Positions 9,033-17,607 of a DNA stretch of 33,647 bases are shown in pieces (the first letter of the stretch is position 1; each line of letters opens with the position of its first letter). This DNA is from Aggregatibacter actinomycetemcomitans (GTDB lineage: Bacteria; Pseudomonadota; Gammaproteobacteria; Enterobacterales; Pasteurellaceae). The notes under the pieces were generated by a model. The model was not told the DNA's origin and made no database searches. It was given only the letters and a program-made list of their open reading frames with translations. Made by a program: the position numbers and the translations under genes. The stretch is taken from NCBI RefSeq assembly GCF_003130205.1, contig NZ_NRDF01000018.1, positions 1-33,647 of the forward strand, given 5' to 3'.

Positions 9033-9647
9033 TTAGTTAAAACGCACATGGGATTTGACTTTTTCTAAGGTAGCGTCACCGATGCCCGGCACGTTGGATA
9101 AATCATTCAGATTTTTAAATTTCCCATTTTTCTCGCGGTATTCTACAATCGCCTTGGCTTTTGCTTCGCCGATACCGGATAAGTTTTCTAAGATTGCCGC
9201 GTCGGCAGTGTTAATATCCACTTTTTTGCTACGCGTAATTTTGGCTTTATTCTCCACCGCACTTTTTTCTTTGGTGGTGGATTTGTCTTCTACCGGCGCC
9301 GGTTTTTCATTTTGAAAAGTGTCTTTTACCGCCTTTTTCCCTTCGGCAAACTTTTTCTTGGTGGCATCTTTGGCTTCGGCAAATTTTTCCTTGGTGGCAT
9401 CTTTGGCTTCTCTAAAGGTCTCTTTGGTCGCTTCTTTCGCTTCGACGAATTTCTTTTTGGTGGCGTCTTTGACTTTCACCGCGCCTTCTTTCACTTTACC
9501 GCCCACGGTTTTGGCATCGGATTTCACGGTTTGCCAGGCAGATTTCGCCCCGTCTTTGACTTCCGTGAACACGCTTTCTTCGGCGAATACGGTGGTGGAA
9601 ACGGTCATGGCGACGGCTAAAGCAAGCAGCGATTTTAATGATTTCAT
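9033..9647 (-). CDS. Secreted ComEA-like helix-hairpin-helix protein with an 11-residue repeat domain
   Basis: A 204-residue exported protein in three parts. Residues 1-22 are a signal peptide (MKSLKSLLALAVAMTVS..., cleavage after VFA). Residues ~25-114 are a charged, Lys/Glu/Ala-rich helical region ending in five tandem 11-mers of the type K-x-A-T-K-x-x-F-x-E-A, as in LEA or apolipoprotein-like amphipathic helices. Residues ~140-204 hold two HhH motifs (LSGIGEAKAKAI, VPGIGDATLEKV) with the VDINTAD start typical of ComEA. ComEA binds incoming DNA in the periplasm, and Haemophilus ComE1 is much shorter (~110 residues). Start set at MKSLKS because a GAGGAAG ribosome-binding site precedes it. 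It may act in DNA uptake or have been recruited for envelope stress, since it is divergent from clpB. Confidence 0.85.
   Translation of the reverse strand: MKSLKSLLALAVAMTVSTTVFAEESVFTEVKDGAKSAWQTVKSDAKTVGGKVKEGAVKVKDATKKKFVEAKEATKETFREAKDATKEKFAEAKDATKKKFAEGKKAVKDTFQNEKPAPVEDKSTTKEKSAVENKAKITRSKKVDINTADAAILENLSGIGEAKAKAIVEYREKNGKFKNLNDLSNVPGIGDATLEKVKSHVRFN
9306..9470 (-). repeat. Five tandem 33-bp coding repeats in the comEA-like gene
   Basis: Residues 60-114 divide without gaps into five 11-mers: KDATKKKFVEA, KEATKETFREA, KDATKEKFAEA, KDATKKKFAEG and KKAVKDTFQNE. The DNA shows the matching 33-base period. Copy number could change by slippage or recombination. Confidence 0.85.
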
Positions 9648-9724
9648 TTTTTCTTCCTCTTCCGGTGAATGAAAAAACGCGGTGAAAACGCACCGCACTT
9701 TTAGGTAACAAAATAGACGATAAA

Positions 9725-9740
9725 TGTTCTCGTTAGAACA
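9725..9740. promoter_or_regulatory. Dyad TGTTCT-N4-AGAACA upstream of the comEA-like gene
   Basis: A perfect 6-bp inverted repeat with a 4-bp spacer, preceded by ATAAA as in the second dyad at 9869-9884. It lies 78 bases before the comEA-like start. It may be an operator, but I cannot name the regulator. Confidence 0.45.
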
Positions 9741-9825
9741 AAATTCCATATGAAAAGTTCAAACCAAGCAAAACCTATCAAATCCTAAAAATCAATAGGC
9801 AAAATTAAAATTTTTGCATTTTTCC

Positions 9826-9854
9826 CTTGAAATCTTTTAAAACGATCTTATTTA
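9826..9854 (+). promoter_or_regulatory. Heat-shock (sigma-32) promoter of clpB
   Basis: CTTGAAA (9826-9832) is an exact sigma-32 -35 element. A 14-base spacer leads to CTTATTTA (9847-9854), close to the CCCCATTTA -10 consensus. ClpB is a classical sigma-32 target. Confidence 0.75.
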
Positions 9855-9868
9855 ATTTTGGCGAATAA

Positions 9869-9884
9869 ATGTTCAATAGAACAT
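9869..9884. promoter_or_regulatory. Dyad ATGTTC-N4-GAACAT in the clpB leader
   Basis: A perfect 6-bp inverted repeat just downstream of the predicted heat-shock transcription start and about 28 bases before the clpB ATG. It shares GTTC/GAAC cores and an ATAAATGTTC start with the dyad at 9725-9740. Confidence 0.45.
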
Positions 9885-9911
9885 CCATTGGAACTATCAA
9901 GGGAAAACATT

Positions 9912-12482
9912 ATGAATATTGAAAAATTTACTACAAAATTCCAACAAGCCTTGGCGGAAGCGCAATCTTTGGCGGTCGGCAAGGATAATCAATTTATTGA
10001 ACCGGTGCATTTATTGAGCGCCTTGTTAAATCAACAAGACGGCTCCGTGGCACCGATTCTCACCATAGGCGGCGTGAACGTCGCTTTATTACGTAACGAA
10101 ATCAACAATGAGCTTGCCAAGTTCCCGCAAGTGTCCGGCAATGGCGGCGATGTGCAAATTTCCCGTCAGTTGCTTAACATCTTGAATTTATGTGACAAAT
10201 TGGCACAACAACGGCAGGATAAATTCATTTCGTCCGAAATCTTTTTGCTTGCCGCTTTAGAAGAAAAAGGCACCCTGAGCGAGATCCTGAAAAAGTGCGG
10301 TGCGAAAAAAGAACAGATTTTACAAGCCATCGAGCAGATTCGCGGAGGGCAAAAAGTGAATGATCAAAATGCGGAAGAAAGCCGCCAAGCACTCGAAAAA
10401 TATACTATCGACTTAACCGCCCGCGCGGAAAGCGGCAAATTGGATCCGGTGATTGGGCGTGACGAAGAAATCCGCCGCACCATTCAAGTGCTGCAACGCC
10501 GTACCAAAAACAACCCTGTGTTAATCGGTGAACCCGGTGTGGGTAAAACCGCCATTGTGGAAGGTTTGGCGCAACGTATCGTGAATGGCGAAGTGCCGGA
10601 AGGCTTGAAAAACAAACGCGTGCTGTCGTTGGACATGGGCGCGTTAATCGCCGGGGCGAAATATCGCGGCGAATTTGAAGAACGCTTGAAAGCGGTGTTA
10701 AACGAACTCGCCAAAGAAGAAGGCAGAGTGATTTTATTCATCGACGAAATTCACACCATGGTGGGCGCGGGAAAAACTGACGGCGCCATGGACGCGGGCA
10801 ATCTGCTCAAACCAAGTTTGGCGCGCGGTGAATTACATTGCGTGGGCGCGACCACCTTGGACGAATATCGCCAGTACATTGAAAAAGACGCAGCCCTTGA
10901 ACGTCGTTTTCAAAAAGTGTTTGTGGGCGAGCCGAGCGTGGAAGATACCATCGCCATTTTGCGCGGTTTGAAAGAACGTTATGAAATCCACCACCATGTA
11001 CAAATTACCGACCCGGCAATCGTAGCGGCGGCAACGCTTTCTCATCGCTATATTTCCGATCGTCAGTTGCCGGATAAAGCCATCGACTTAATCGACGAAG
11101 CGGCATCCAGCATTCGTATGGAAATCGATTCCAAACCGCAACCGTTGGATCGTTTGGATCGTCGGATTATTCAGCTCAAACTGGAACACCAGGCATTACA
11201 AAAAGAAGATGACGATGCCAGCCGTAAACGTTTGGAAATGCTGGAAAAAGAATTAGCGGAAAAGGAACGTGAATATGCCGAATTAGAAGAAGTGTGGAAA
11301 GCGGAAAAAGCCGCTCTGTCCAGCACACAACACATTAAAGCGGAACTGGAAAATGCCCGCACGCAAATGGAACAAGCCTGCCGTGCCGGTGACTTGAGCA
11401 AAATGTCCGAATTGCAATACGGCAAAATTCCGGAATTGGAAAAACAATTGGCACAAGCGGAAGGCGCCGAGGGCAAAGAAATGAGCCTACTGCGTTATCG
11501 CGTGACCGACGAGGAAATCGCCGAAGTGCTTTCCCGCGCCACCGGCATTCCAGTCGCCAAAATGATGGAAGGCGAAAAAGAAAAATTATTGCGCATGGAA
11601 GAATTCCTGCACAAACGGGTTATCGGTCAAAATGAAGCGGTGGATGCGGTGGCGAACGCCATTCGTCGTAGCCGCGCCGGTCTTTCCGATCCGAACCGTC
11701 CGATTGGTTCCTTCTTATTCTTAGGTCCGACCGGTGTAGGTAAAACCGAGTTGTGCAAAGCCTTAGCGTCCTTCTTATTCGACAGCGAAGATGCCATGGT
11801 GCGTATCGATATGTCCGAGTTTATGGAAAAACACAGCGTGTCCCGCTTGGTGGGCGCACCTCCGGGCTATGTGGGTTATGAAGAAGGCGGTTACTTAACC
11901 GAAGCGGTGCGTCGCCGTCCGTATTCCGTGATTTTGCTCGACGAAGTGGAAAAAGCGCACCACGACGTGTTTAACATTCTGTTGCAAGTGCTGGACGACG
12001 GTCGTCTCACCGACGGGCAAGGCAGAACCGTGGATTTCCGCAATACGGTGGTGATTATGACCTCCAACCTCGGTTCCGACTTGATTCAGGAACACGCACA
12101 GGAAGGGTATGACGCGGTGAAGAGCATGGTGATGGAAGTGGTCGGTCGTTATTTCCGTCCGGAATTTATCAACCGTATCGACGAAACCGTCATGTTCCAC
12201 CCGTTGAACAAAGAGAATATTCGTCAAATTGCCGATATTCAGTTAAGACGCTTGGCCCGTCGCATGGAAACCCATGGCTATGTGTTGAACTTTACCGATG
12301 CCACACTGGATTTCATCAGCGACATCGGTTACGACCCGATTTTCGGTGCGCGTCCGCTCAAACGGGCAATTCAGCAAGAAATCGAAAATCCGTTGGCACA
12401 ACAAATTTTATCCAGCGCCTTGCTGCCTGATAAAGTGATTGACGTGGACTATGTGGACGGTCAAATCGTGGCAAAACAATAA
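9912..12482 (+). CDS. clpB: ATP-dependent disaggregase ClpB
   Basis: ClpB is a hexameric AAA+ chaperone that pulls proteins out of aggregates with DnaK/DnaJ/GrpE. The 856 residues match the usual length. Order: N-domain (1-~145), AAA-1 with Walker A GEPGVGKT and Walker [10 protein letters not shown], the M-domain coiled coil (~400-530, rich in Lys/Glu/Leu), AAA-2 with GPTGVGKT and [11 protein letters not shown], and pore loops including GYVGYEEGG. Start set at MNIEKF, after an AAGGG ribosome-binding site; a TTG frame opening 18 codons earlier would start at the transcription start itself. A heat-shock promoter precedes it. An internal GTG at codon 149 can give the short form. Confidence 0.98.
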   Translation: MNIEKFTTKFQQALAEAQSLAVGKDNQFIEPVHLLSALLNQQDGSVAPILTIGGVNVALLRNEINNELAKFPQVSGNGGDVQISRQLLNILNLCDKLAQQRQDKFISSEIFLLAALEEKGTLSEILKKCGAKKEQILQAIEQIRGGQKVNDQNAEESRQALEKYTIDLTARAESGKLDPVIGRDEEIRRTIQVLQRRTKNNPVLIGEPGVGKTAIVEGLAQRIVNGEVPEGLKNKRVLSLDMGALIAGAKYRGEFEERLKAVLNELAKEEGRVILFIDEIHTMVGAGKTDGAMDAGNLLKPSLARGELHCVGATTLDEYRQYIEKDAALERRFQKVFVGEPSVEDTIAILRGLKERYEIHHHVQITDPAIVAAATLSHRYISDRQLPDKAIDLIDEAASSIRMEIDSKPQPLDRLDRRIIQLKLEHQALQKEDDDASRKRLEMLEKELAEKEREYAELEEVWKAEKAALSSTQHIKAELENARTQMEQACRAGDLSKMSELQYGKIPELEKQLAQAEGAEGKEMSLLRYRVTDEEIAEVLSRATGIPVAKMMEGEKEKLLRMEEFLHKRVIGQNEAVDAVANAIRRSRAGLSDPNRPIGSFLFLGPTGVGKTELCKALASFLFDSEDAMVRIDMSEFMEKHSVSRLVGAPPGYVGYEEGGYLTEAVRRRPYSVILLDEVEKAHHDVFNILLQVLDDGRLTDGQGRTVDFRNTVVIMTSNLGSDLIQEHAQEGYDAVKSMVMEVVGRYFRPEFINRIDETVMFHPLNKENIRQIADIQLRRLARRMETHGYVLNFTDATLDFISDIGYDPIFGARPLKRAIQQEIENPLAQQILSSALLPDKVIDVDYVDGQIVAKQ
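10344..10358 (+). promoter_or_regulatory. Internal ribosome-binding site and GTG start for the short ClpB isoform
   Basis: GGAGGG at 10344-10349 is followed 6 bases later by an in-frame GTG (10356-10358) that is codon 149, opening [11 protein letters not shown]. In E. coli the truncated ClpB lacking the N-domain starts at Val149 in the same context. Confidence 0.7.
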
Positions 12483-12503
12483 GCCATTAAACCTCAATAA
12501 TGA

Positions 12504-12537
12504 AAAGCCATTTAGTGAACGCTAAATGGCTTTTTTC
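12504..12537 (+). terminator. Terminator after clpB
   Basis: The stem AAGCCATTTAG / CTAAATGGCTT has 11-bp arms, a 6-base loop and a following T-run. Confidence 0.9.
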
Positions 12538-12552
12538 ATGGGGCTGTTATTG

Positions 12553-12583
12553 AAAGTGCGGTGAAAATTCACCGCACTTTTTT
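12553..12583. terminator. Palindromic USS pair acting as terminator
   Basis: AAAGTGCGGTGAA and TTCACCGCACTTT form a 13-bp stem with an AA loop and a T-run on the plus side. Its position 4 bases past the end of the adhesin gene suits termination of that minus-strand gene, with a second stop for clpB. USS pairs are often used this way in Haemophilus. Confidence 0.75.
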
Positions 12584-12586
12584 GCC

Positions 12587-13087
12587 CTACTTCCGCCGAT
12601 ACATATTGGCGCACATCACTTGCCCCAGAATATACAGAGAAGATTGCGGTTGCAGCGTGATGGTGTGTTGGGATTGGCGTTTTGGTGCAGTGCGGATGCC
12701 GTCGCCCCAGAAATCGGCGTAGAAATCACTGCGCACATGAGTGAAATGGAAGTTTTCACAGTTCAGGATTTTATACTGGCGCATGGATTTGGCGAAAAGT
12801 GTCGGGTATTCTTTAAACACATACAGCCCTTTATCTAAATTAATCACCGCATCAAAATGAATTAGGCGTTTGTCTTGGTTATCCACCCAAATGGAATCCA
12901 TATCCACATAATAAAAAATGCCTGGCATGAGCTGTAAAAAACCGTTTTGGGTGTCTTTCGGCGGGGTAATCGGCACCTCTTGTTGTGACTGAACGTCGGC
13001 TTTTTTGGCAGAGGTGGTTTGGGTTGCAGAGGGATTTGTACAGGCAGCCAATAAAAGTGCGGTGAAAATTACGATCGTTTTTTTCAT
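12587..13087 (-). CDS. Protein E-type surface adhesin lipoprotein
   Basis: A 166-residue lipoprotein: signal peptide with lipobox LLLAAC (lipidated Cys16), a Thr/Gln/Lys-rich linker (~17-45), then a domain matching Haemophilus influenzae protein E. Shared blocks are YYVDMDSIWVDNQ, IHFDAVINLDKGLYV, SMRQYKILNCENFH and RSDFYADFWGDGIRTAPK. The two mature-domain cysteines (KILNC and QVMC) correspond to the disulfide pair of protein E. In H. influenzae protein E sits on the outer membrane and binds vitronectin, laminin and plasminogen; the same role is inferred here. Start set at MKKTIV after an AGGAG site. A USS lies in the signal-peptide codons. Confidence 0.88.
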   Translation of the reverse strand: MKKTIVIFTALLLAACTNPSATQTTSAKKADVQSQQEVPITPPKDTQNGFLQLMPGIFYYVDMDSIWVDNQDKRLIHFDAVINLDKGLYVFKEYPTLFAKSMRQYKILNCENFHFTHVRSDFYADFWGDGIRTAPKRQSQHTITLQPQSSLYILGQVMCANMYRRK

Positions 13088-13200
13088 ATCAGACTCCTTT
13101 TGCATTCCGACCTCTTATTTTCCTATGGCTTCATTTTGGCACAATTCCCGTGGAATAGCTAACTGAAAGCACCACCGAACAGAAAAATCCTATGCCCATA

Positions 13201-13239
13201 TCGCAAACGATTTTGTAAGCGTGGTACAATATGTATTAT
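13201..13239 (+). promoter_or_regulatory. PurR box and promoter of purM
   Basis: TCGCAAACGATTTTGT (13201-13216) is close to the PurR consensus ACGCAAACGTTTTCNT. It overlaps a plausible -35 (TTTGTA, 13212-13217) with TATTAT (13234-13239) 16 bases on, so bound repressor would block the polymerase. Confidence 0.7.
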
Positions 13240-13269
13240 TTTCGTTCAAGCAATTAATAGGAAACCATC

Positions 13270-14298
13270 GTGAGCAAACAATCCTTAAGTTACAAAGATA
13301 CCGATGTGGACATTAACGCCGGTAACGGCTTAGTCGAACGTATTAAATCCGATGTCAAACGTACAACACGCCCGGAAGTAATGAGCGGTTTCAATGCATT
13401 GTGCGCTATCCCGACAAAATATAAAGAGCCGATTTTGGTTTCCGGCACGGACGGCGTGAGTGCTAAATTGCGTTTGGCGATCGATTTAAATCGCCACGAC
13501 ACTATCGGGATTGATTTGGTTGCTATGTGCGTAAACGATTTAGTGATGCAAGGCGCGGAACCGTTGTTTTTCCTTGATTATTATGCCACCGGCAAATTAG
13601 AAGCGGATGTCGCAGCGAGCGTAATTAAAGGCATTGCCAACGGTTGTGAACAATCCGGCTGCGCATTAGTCGGCGGGAAAACGGCGGAAATGCCGGGAAT
13701 GTACCATCAAGGGGATTACGACCTTGCCGGTTTCTGCGTGGGCGTAGTGGAAAAATCCGAAATTATCGACAGTTCCGAAGTGAAAGTGGGCGACGCGTTA
13801 ATCGCCTTGGGCTCCAGCGGGCCGCATTCCAACGGTTATTCCTTAATTCGTAAAGTCGTGGACCTGTCCGGCGTGAACCTTGCCGAAGCGCGGTTGGAAA
13901 ATCGTCCGTTAGCCGATCATTTATTGGCGCCGACAAAAATCTATGTGAAATCCATTTTACAGCTCATCAAACACGTTGACGTGCACGCCATCGCCCACTT
14001 AACCGGCGGCGGTTTCCAGGGAAATATCCCGCGCGTCTTGCCGCCGAGTGTGAAAGCCGTGATTAATGAAAACAGCTGGCAATGGCCTGCGGTATTTGAT
14101 TGGCTGCAACAACAAGGCAATATTACCGACCATGAAATGTACCGCACCTTTAACTGTGGCGTGGGTATGGTTGTGGCGTTGCCGCAGGAAGATGTGGAAA
14201 CCGCCCTCGGTTTATTACATCAGGCGGGGGAAAATGCCTGGGTGATCGGTGAAGTGCAACATTTAGGCGACGACGAAGCACAAGTGATTATTCGCTAA
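13270..14298 (+). CDS. purM: Phosphoribosylformylglycinamidine cyclo-ligase, probably inactivated by missense changes
   Basis: PurM closes the imidazole ring (FGAM plus ATP to AIR) in purine synthesis. The 342-residue frame is open from GTG 13270 and most family blocks are present: [59 protein letters not shown]. Several near-invariant positions are changed: the glycine-rich RPEVxGGLGGFGALC is shortened to [12 protein letters not shown] (three residues lost); DGVGTKLR is [19 protein letters not shown] is [11 protein letters not shown]; and GGGFWENIPR is [10 protein letters not shown]. These lie in nucleotide/substrate-binding regions. The downstream purN is a stub. I infer relaxed selection, so this may be a full-length pseudogene. 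Confidence 0.9.
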   Translation: MSKQSLSYKDTDVDINAGNGLVERIKSDVKRTTRPEVMSGFNALCAIPTKYKEPILVSGTDGVSAKLRLAIDLNRHDTIGIDLVAMCVNDLVMQGAEPLFFLDYYATGKLEADVAASVIKGIANGCEQSGCALVGGKTAEMPGMYHQGDYDLAGFCVGVVEKSEIIDSSEVKVGDALIALGSSGPHSNGYSLIRKVVDLSGVNLAEARLENRPLADHLLAPTKIYVKSILQLIKHVDVHAIAHLTGGGFQGNIPRVLPPSVKAVINENSWQWPAVFDWLQQQGNITDHEMYRTFNCGVGMVVALPQEDVETALGLLHQAGENAWVIGEVQHLGDDEAQVIIR

Positions 14299-14486
14299 TG
14301 AAAAAAATCGTTGTCCTCCTTTCCGGCGAGGGAACCAATTTGCAGGCAATCATCGATGCCCGCAATGCTTCCTCTATAGATGCCGAAATCGTCGGTGTGT
14401 TCAGCAATAAAGCGGATGCTTTCGGCTTACAACAGGCAAAAAGTGCGGTGAAAAATGACCGCACTTTTTCTTCATATCAAGTATAG
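14298..14486 (+). pseudogene. purN: purN remnant, phosphoribosylglycinamide formyltransferase N-terminus
   Basis: PurN (normally ~210 residues) formylates GAR in purine synthesis. The first ~47 codons are recognisable: KIVVLLSGEGTNLQAIIDA and VFSNKADAFGLQQAK. The frame then runs through an inverted USS pair (codons KSAV...DRTF) and stops at 14484-14486. The catalytic Asn-His-Asp region and the rest of the gene are absent. Its ATG overlaps the purM TAA, the normal purMN arrangement. The break coincides with the USS hairpin, suggesting a deletion ending there. Confidence 0.9.
14438..14469. terminator. USS-pair terminator ending the purMN remnant
   Basis: AAAAAGTGCGGT and ACCGCACTTTTT form 12-bp arms around an 8-base loop, with a T-run on the right. 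It separates the pur remnant from dapF. Confidence 0.75.
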
Positions 14487-14496
14487 AATCAATCGA

Positions 14497-14525
14497 TTTA
14501 CTCAATCGACGGGGCTGATTATAAT
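14497..14525 (+). promoter_or_regulatory. Promoter of the dapF-xerC-yigB operon
   Basis: TTTACT (14497-14502), a 17-base spacer and a perfect TATAAT (14520-14525), 34 bases before the dapF ATG. Confidence 0.7.
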
Positions 14526-14559
14526 GCTTGCCATCATTTGAATGAATTTAAGGATACAC

Positions 14560-15384
14560 ATGCAATTTTCCAAAATGCACGGTTTGGGTAATGATTTTAT
14601 GGTGGTGGACGCGGTGACGCAGAACGTTTATTTTCCGACGGAAACCATCAAACGCCTGGCGGATCGTCATCGCGGCGTTGGGTTTGATCAACTGTTGGTG
14701 GTGGAACCGCCGTATGATCCCGAACTGGATTTTCATTATCGCATTTTTAACGCGGACGGCAGCGAAGTGGCGCAGTGCGGCAACGGCGCCCGTTGTTTTG
14801 CCCGTTTCGTGACACTCAAAGCGTTAACCAATAAAAAAGATATCGCCGTGAGTACGCAAAACGGCAAAATGTTGTTGACCGTGAAAGAGGATGGCAATGT
14901 GCGGGTGAACATGGGCGAGCCGATTTGGGAGCCGAATAAGATTCCGTTTACCGCCAATAAATTTGAGAAAAATTATATTTTGCGCACGGAAATCCAAACA
15001 GTGCTGTGCGGCGCGGTGTCTATGGGCAATCCGCATTGCGTGGTGCAGGTGGAGGATATTCAAACCGCCAATATGGAACAGCTCGGTCCGCTATTGGAAA
15101 ATCACGAGCGGTTTCCGGAGCGGGTGAATGCGGGTTTTATGCAGGTGGTGAATCGCCAGCACATCAAACTGCGTGTGTATGAACGGGGTGCCGGTGAAAC
15201 CCAGGCTTGTGGCAGCGGCGCTTGTGCGGCGGTGGCGGTGGGCATTATGCAAGGCTTGTTGGATAACGAAGTGCAGGTGGATTTGCCCGGCGGCAGTTTG
15301 ACCATCGAATGGCAGGGCGAAGGGCACCCGTTATATATGACCGGCAGCGCCACCCACGTGTATGACGGCGTGGTTTATTTGTAA
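14560..15384 (+). CDS. dapF: Diaminopimelate epimerase
   Basis: DapF interconverts LL- and meso-diaminopimelate for lysine and peptidoglycan. The 274 residues contain the two active-site cysteines at the same numbers as the enterobacterial enzyme: Cys73 in AQCGNGARC and Cys217 in QACGSGACA. Other family blocks are [11 protein letters not shown] at the start and SMGNPHCV. Start chosen at MQFSKMHG because AAGGAT lies just upstream; an earlier ATG adds six unrelated residues. It leads the conserved dapF-xerC-yigB cluster also found in E. coli, where a small yigA gene intervenes that is absent here. Confidence 0.98.
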   Translation: MQFSKMHGLGNDFMVVDAVTQNVYFPTETIKRLADRHRGVGFDQLLVVEPPYDPELDFHYRIFNADGSEVAQCGNGARCFARFVTLKALTNKKDIAVSTQNGKMLLTVKEDGNVRVNMGEPIWEPNKIPFTANKFEKNYILRTEIQTVLCGAVSMGNPHCVVQVEDIQTANMEQLGPLLENHERFPERVNAGFMQVVNRQHIKLRVYERGAGETQACGSGACAAVAVGIMQGLLDNEVQVDLPGGSLTIEWQGEGHPLYMTGSATHVYDGVVYL

Positions 15385-15393
15385 GAGTGACTT

Positions 15394-16284
15394 ATGCAAA
15401 ACGCCCTGCAACATTATTTCACCTATCTGCGCGTTGAACGCCGGGTCAGCCCGCATACCTTGAGTAATTATCAGCGTCAGCTTACGCGGGTCACGGCGAT
15501 TTTACAGGGCGTGGGCATTACGCAATGGCAACAGGTGACGGCGAGCGTGGTGCGTTATGTGGTGGCGCAAAGCAGTAAGCAGGACGGTTTAAAAGAAAAA
15601 AGTCTGGCGTTGCGACTTTCCGCGTTGCGTCGCTTTTTGACTTATTTGGTGCAACAGGGCGAGTTGAAAGTGAATCCGGCGACAGGCATTTCCGCACCAA
15701 AACAGGCGAAACATCTGCCGAAGAATATTGACACCGACCAGGTGCAACAACTGCTTGCCAATGACAGCAAAGAACCTATTGATATTCGCGATCGGGCGAT
15801 TATCGAATTGTTATATGGTTCGGGGTTGCGCCTGGCAGAATTGCAGGGCTTGAATCTTAACAGTATTCATCTCCGCTCCCGTGAAGTGCGGGTTATCGGG
15901 AAAGGCAACAAGGAACGGGTGGTGCCGCTCGGGCGTTATGCCTCCCACGCCATTCGACAATGGCTGAAAGTGCGGTTGTTATTTAACCCGAAAGACGACG
16001 CCTTGTTTGTCAGCCAATTGGGTAATCGAATATCGCATCGCGCCATTCAAATGCGTTTGGAAACCTGGGGCATTCGGCAAGGTTTGAACAGCCATTTGAA
16101 TCCGCATAAATTGCGCCATTCGTTTGCCACCCACATGCTGGAAGCCAGTTCCGATTTGCGCGCGGTGCAAGAACTGCTCGGACACAGCAATTTATCCACC
16201 ACGCAAATTTATACCCACCTTAATTTCCAACATTTGGCGGCGGTGTATGATGCCGCCCACCCGCGAGCGAAACGTAAAAAATAA
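15394..16284 (+). CDS. xerC: Tyrosine recombinase XerC
   Basis: XerC works with XerD at dif to resolve chromosome dimers. The 296-residue protein has an N-terminal SAM-like core-binding domain (~1-90, [14 protein letters not shown]) and a catalytic domain with the expected residues: Arg in GSGLRLAEL, Lys in GKGNKER, His-x-x-Arg in [11 protein letters not shown], His in [11 protein letters not shown] and the nucleophile Tyr in IYTHL. It starts 10 bases after dapF and shares its promoter. All catalytic residues are present, so it should be active. Confidence 0.97.
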   Translation: MQNALQHYFTYLRVERRVSPHTLSNYQRQLTRVTAILQGVGITQWQQVTASVVRYVVAQSSKQDGLKEKSLALRLSALRRFLTYLVQQGELKVNPATGISAPKQAKHLPKNIDTDQVQQLLANDSKEPIDIRDRAIIELLYGSGLRLAELQGLNLNSIHLRSREVRVIGKGNKERVVPLGRYASHAIRQWLKVRLLFNPKDDALFVSQLGNRISHRAIQMRLETWGIRQGLNSHLNPHKLRHSFATHMLEASSDLRAVQELLGHSNLSTTQIYTHLNFQHLAAVYDAAHPRAKRKK

Positions 16285-16298
16285 GGGAAAAAAACGCC

Positions 16299-17012
16299 AT
16301 GAAATTTTACCGCACTTTAACGCCTTTTCAGGTGGTTGGTTTCGATTTAGACGACACCCTTTACGACAATTCGCACGTCATCACTACGGCGGAACAGGAA
16401 TTCGTCACCTTCGTACAACAATATTGCCGGATAGCGGATTTTAGTTTGGAAATGTGGGCGGCGTATAAAAACGCCACCGCACAACATAGCCCGCTGATGG
16501 CGGAAGATGTGACCTTATGGCGCTTGCGCAGTTTGCAGGCGCTGCTGGCGGAACGGGGCAAAAGTGCGGTGGAAATTGCCGGCGTTTCGCAAACTGCGAT
16601 GGATTATTTTTTACATTGGCGTCATCAAATTGACGTGCCATCACAAAGTTTTGCCGTGCTGCAACAGCTGAAACCGCGGTATAAATTGGTGGCAATTACC
16701 AACGGCAATGTGGATCCCGTGCGTATTGGGTTTGATCAGTTTGATTTGGTACTGCGCGGCGGTGAGCATGGGCGGGCAAAGCCCCATAAAGATTTATTTC
16801 TGCAAACTGCTCACTATTTTAATATTCCACCGGAACAGATTTTACACGTCGGCGATAATTTAGTCACGGATGTGCAAGGCGCCATACAGGCAGGTTGTCA
16901 GTCTGTGTGGTTAAATTTGAGCGGAAAAGACATCACTGAATTTAGTGAAGTGCATATTTTGCCGACGGTGGAGATGAATGCGTTGACGGACTTGTTGCAG
17001 TTATGCGTGTAA
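16299..17012 (+). CDS. yigB: HAD phosphatase YigB (5-amino-6-(5-phospho-D-ribitylamino)uracil phosphatase)
   Basis: A 237-residue HAD-IA phosphatase. Motif I is GFDLDDTLYDN, motif II is AITNGN, motif III is the Lys in RAKPHKDLF, and motif IV is VGDNLVTDVQGA. YigB dephosphorylates FMN and the ribitylaminouracil phosphate intermediate of riboflavin synthesis. Gene order after dapF and xerC supports the assignment. The fourth to seventh codons (YRTL) contain a USS. Confidence 0.92.
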   Translation: MKFYRTLTPFQVVGFDLDDTLYDNSHVITTAEQEFVTFVQQYCRIADFSLEMWAAYKNATAQHSPLMAEDVTLWRLRSLQALLAERGKSAVEIAGVSQTAMDYFLHWRHQIDVPSQSFAVLQQLKPRYKLVAITNGNVDPVRIGFDQFDLVLRGGEHGRAKPHKDLFLQTAHYFNIPPEQILHVGDNLVTDVQGAIQAGCQSVWLNLSGKDITEFSEVHILPTVEMNALTDLLQLCV

Positions 17013-17065
17013 AGTGCGGTTAGTTTTCAGAGTGTTTTAGCAACTTGTATTAAAATCACTTTTTG

Positions 17066-17095
17066 GTAACGGGGGGCACGAAACCCTCCCGTTAT
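17066..17095. terminator. Hairpin between yigB and the lipoprotein gene
   Basis: TAACGGG / CCCGTTA, extendable to 10 bp with one G-T pair, lies between two converging genes. The T-tract is weak, so termination is only likely. Confidence 0.45.
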
Positions 17096-17109
17096 CTGTT
17101 TACCAGTAC

Positions 17110-17535
17110 TTATTTCACAATATCGCCTTTTAAGGCTACGCCAGCGATAAGATGACCGGCGTGGCATTCATATTGCGTGGTACTTTTATAGACGTTTTTC
17201 TTGTAGTAACTGACGATATTGCTCACTTTGGTGGCGCCGGAAGATTGTGCTTTATCCTGTAATTGTTTAACAGCGGACAAGAAAGCGCGCTTGCAGGCCT
17301 TTTCGTCAGATTTGTTGGCAGCATTGGTTTTCTTGTTGGTGATAGCATTATCGACCACCACTTTACCCGGTGCCGGTTTACCGAAGTAAAGTTTTACATT
17401 CGGGTTGAGGAAACGCTGTGCTTCAGGGGAATTCAATACACTTTGAATATCATAGTGATGAGTGGTATCACGCGGGGCACAAGCGGCGATAAATACAGTC
17501 GCAACGGCAAGGGTTAATTTAGTCATCAGTTTCAT
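17110..17535 (-). CDS. Small conserved lipoprotein of the family often mislabelled excinuclease ATPase subunit
   Basis: A 141-residue exported protein: signal peptide and lipobox VFIAAC (Cys19), then a domain with KLYFGKP, the block TNKKTNAANKSDEKACKRAFLSA, GATKVSNIVSYYKKN, a YECHAG Cys-His pair and a C-terminal GVALKGDIVK. Proteins with these motifs in Pseudomonas, Acinetobacter and Haemophilus are often annotated as an excinuclease subunit, but there is no ATPase motif and the protein is periplasmic. True function unknown. Start set at MKLMTK after an AAGGAG site. It is divergent from the aryl polyene operon, whose first reading frame begins near its own start. Confidence 0.8.
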   Translation of the reverse strand: MKLMTKLTLAVATVFIAACAPRDTTHHYDIQSVLNSPEAQRFLNPNVKLYFGKPAPGKVVVDNAITNKKTNAANKSDEKACKRAFLSAVKQLQDKAQSSGATKVSNIVSYYKKNVYKSTTQYECHAGHLIAGVALKGDIVK

Positions 17536-17607
17536 GAAAATCTCCTTTTGATAGTAAAAAAGATGAAAATCGTACGTAAGTATAGCATTTTTATTGATAA
17601 CGAATAC

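Noticed and set aside
9306-9470. Evenly spaced repeats considered as a CRISPR array
   Set aside because: The units are contiguous 33-bp coding repeats with no spacers, and no cas genes are present.
9312-9672. Two overlapping open frames opposite the comEA-like gene
   Set aside because: They mirror the 33-bp coding repeats on the other strand and give low-complexity Phe/Gly- or Ala/Ser-rich proteins with no start signals.
9858-9911. An 18-codon N-terminal extension of ClpB from TTG 9858
   Set aside because: It would begin at the predicted heat-shock transcription start, and the family N-terminus begins at MNIEKF.
12620-12838. A 72-codon plus-strand frame opposite the protein E adhesin gene
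   Set aside because: It is antisense to a recognisable lipoprotein with intact signal and domain motifs.
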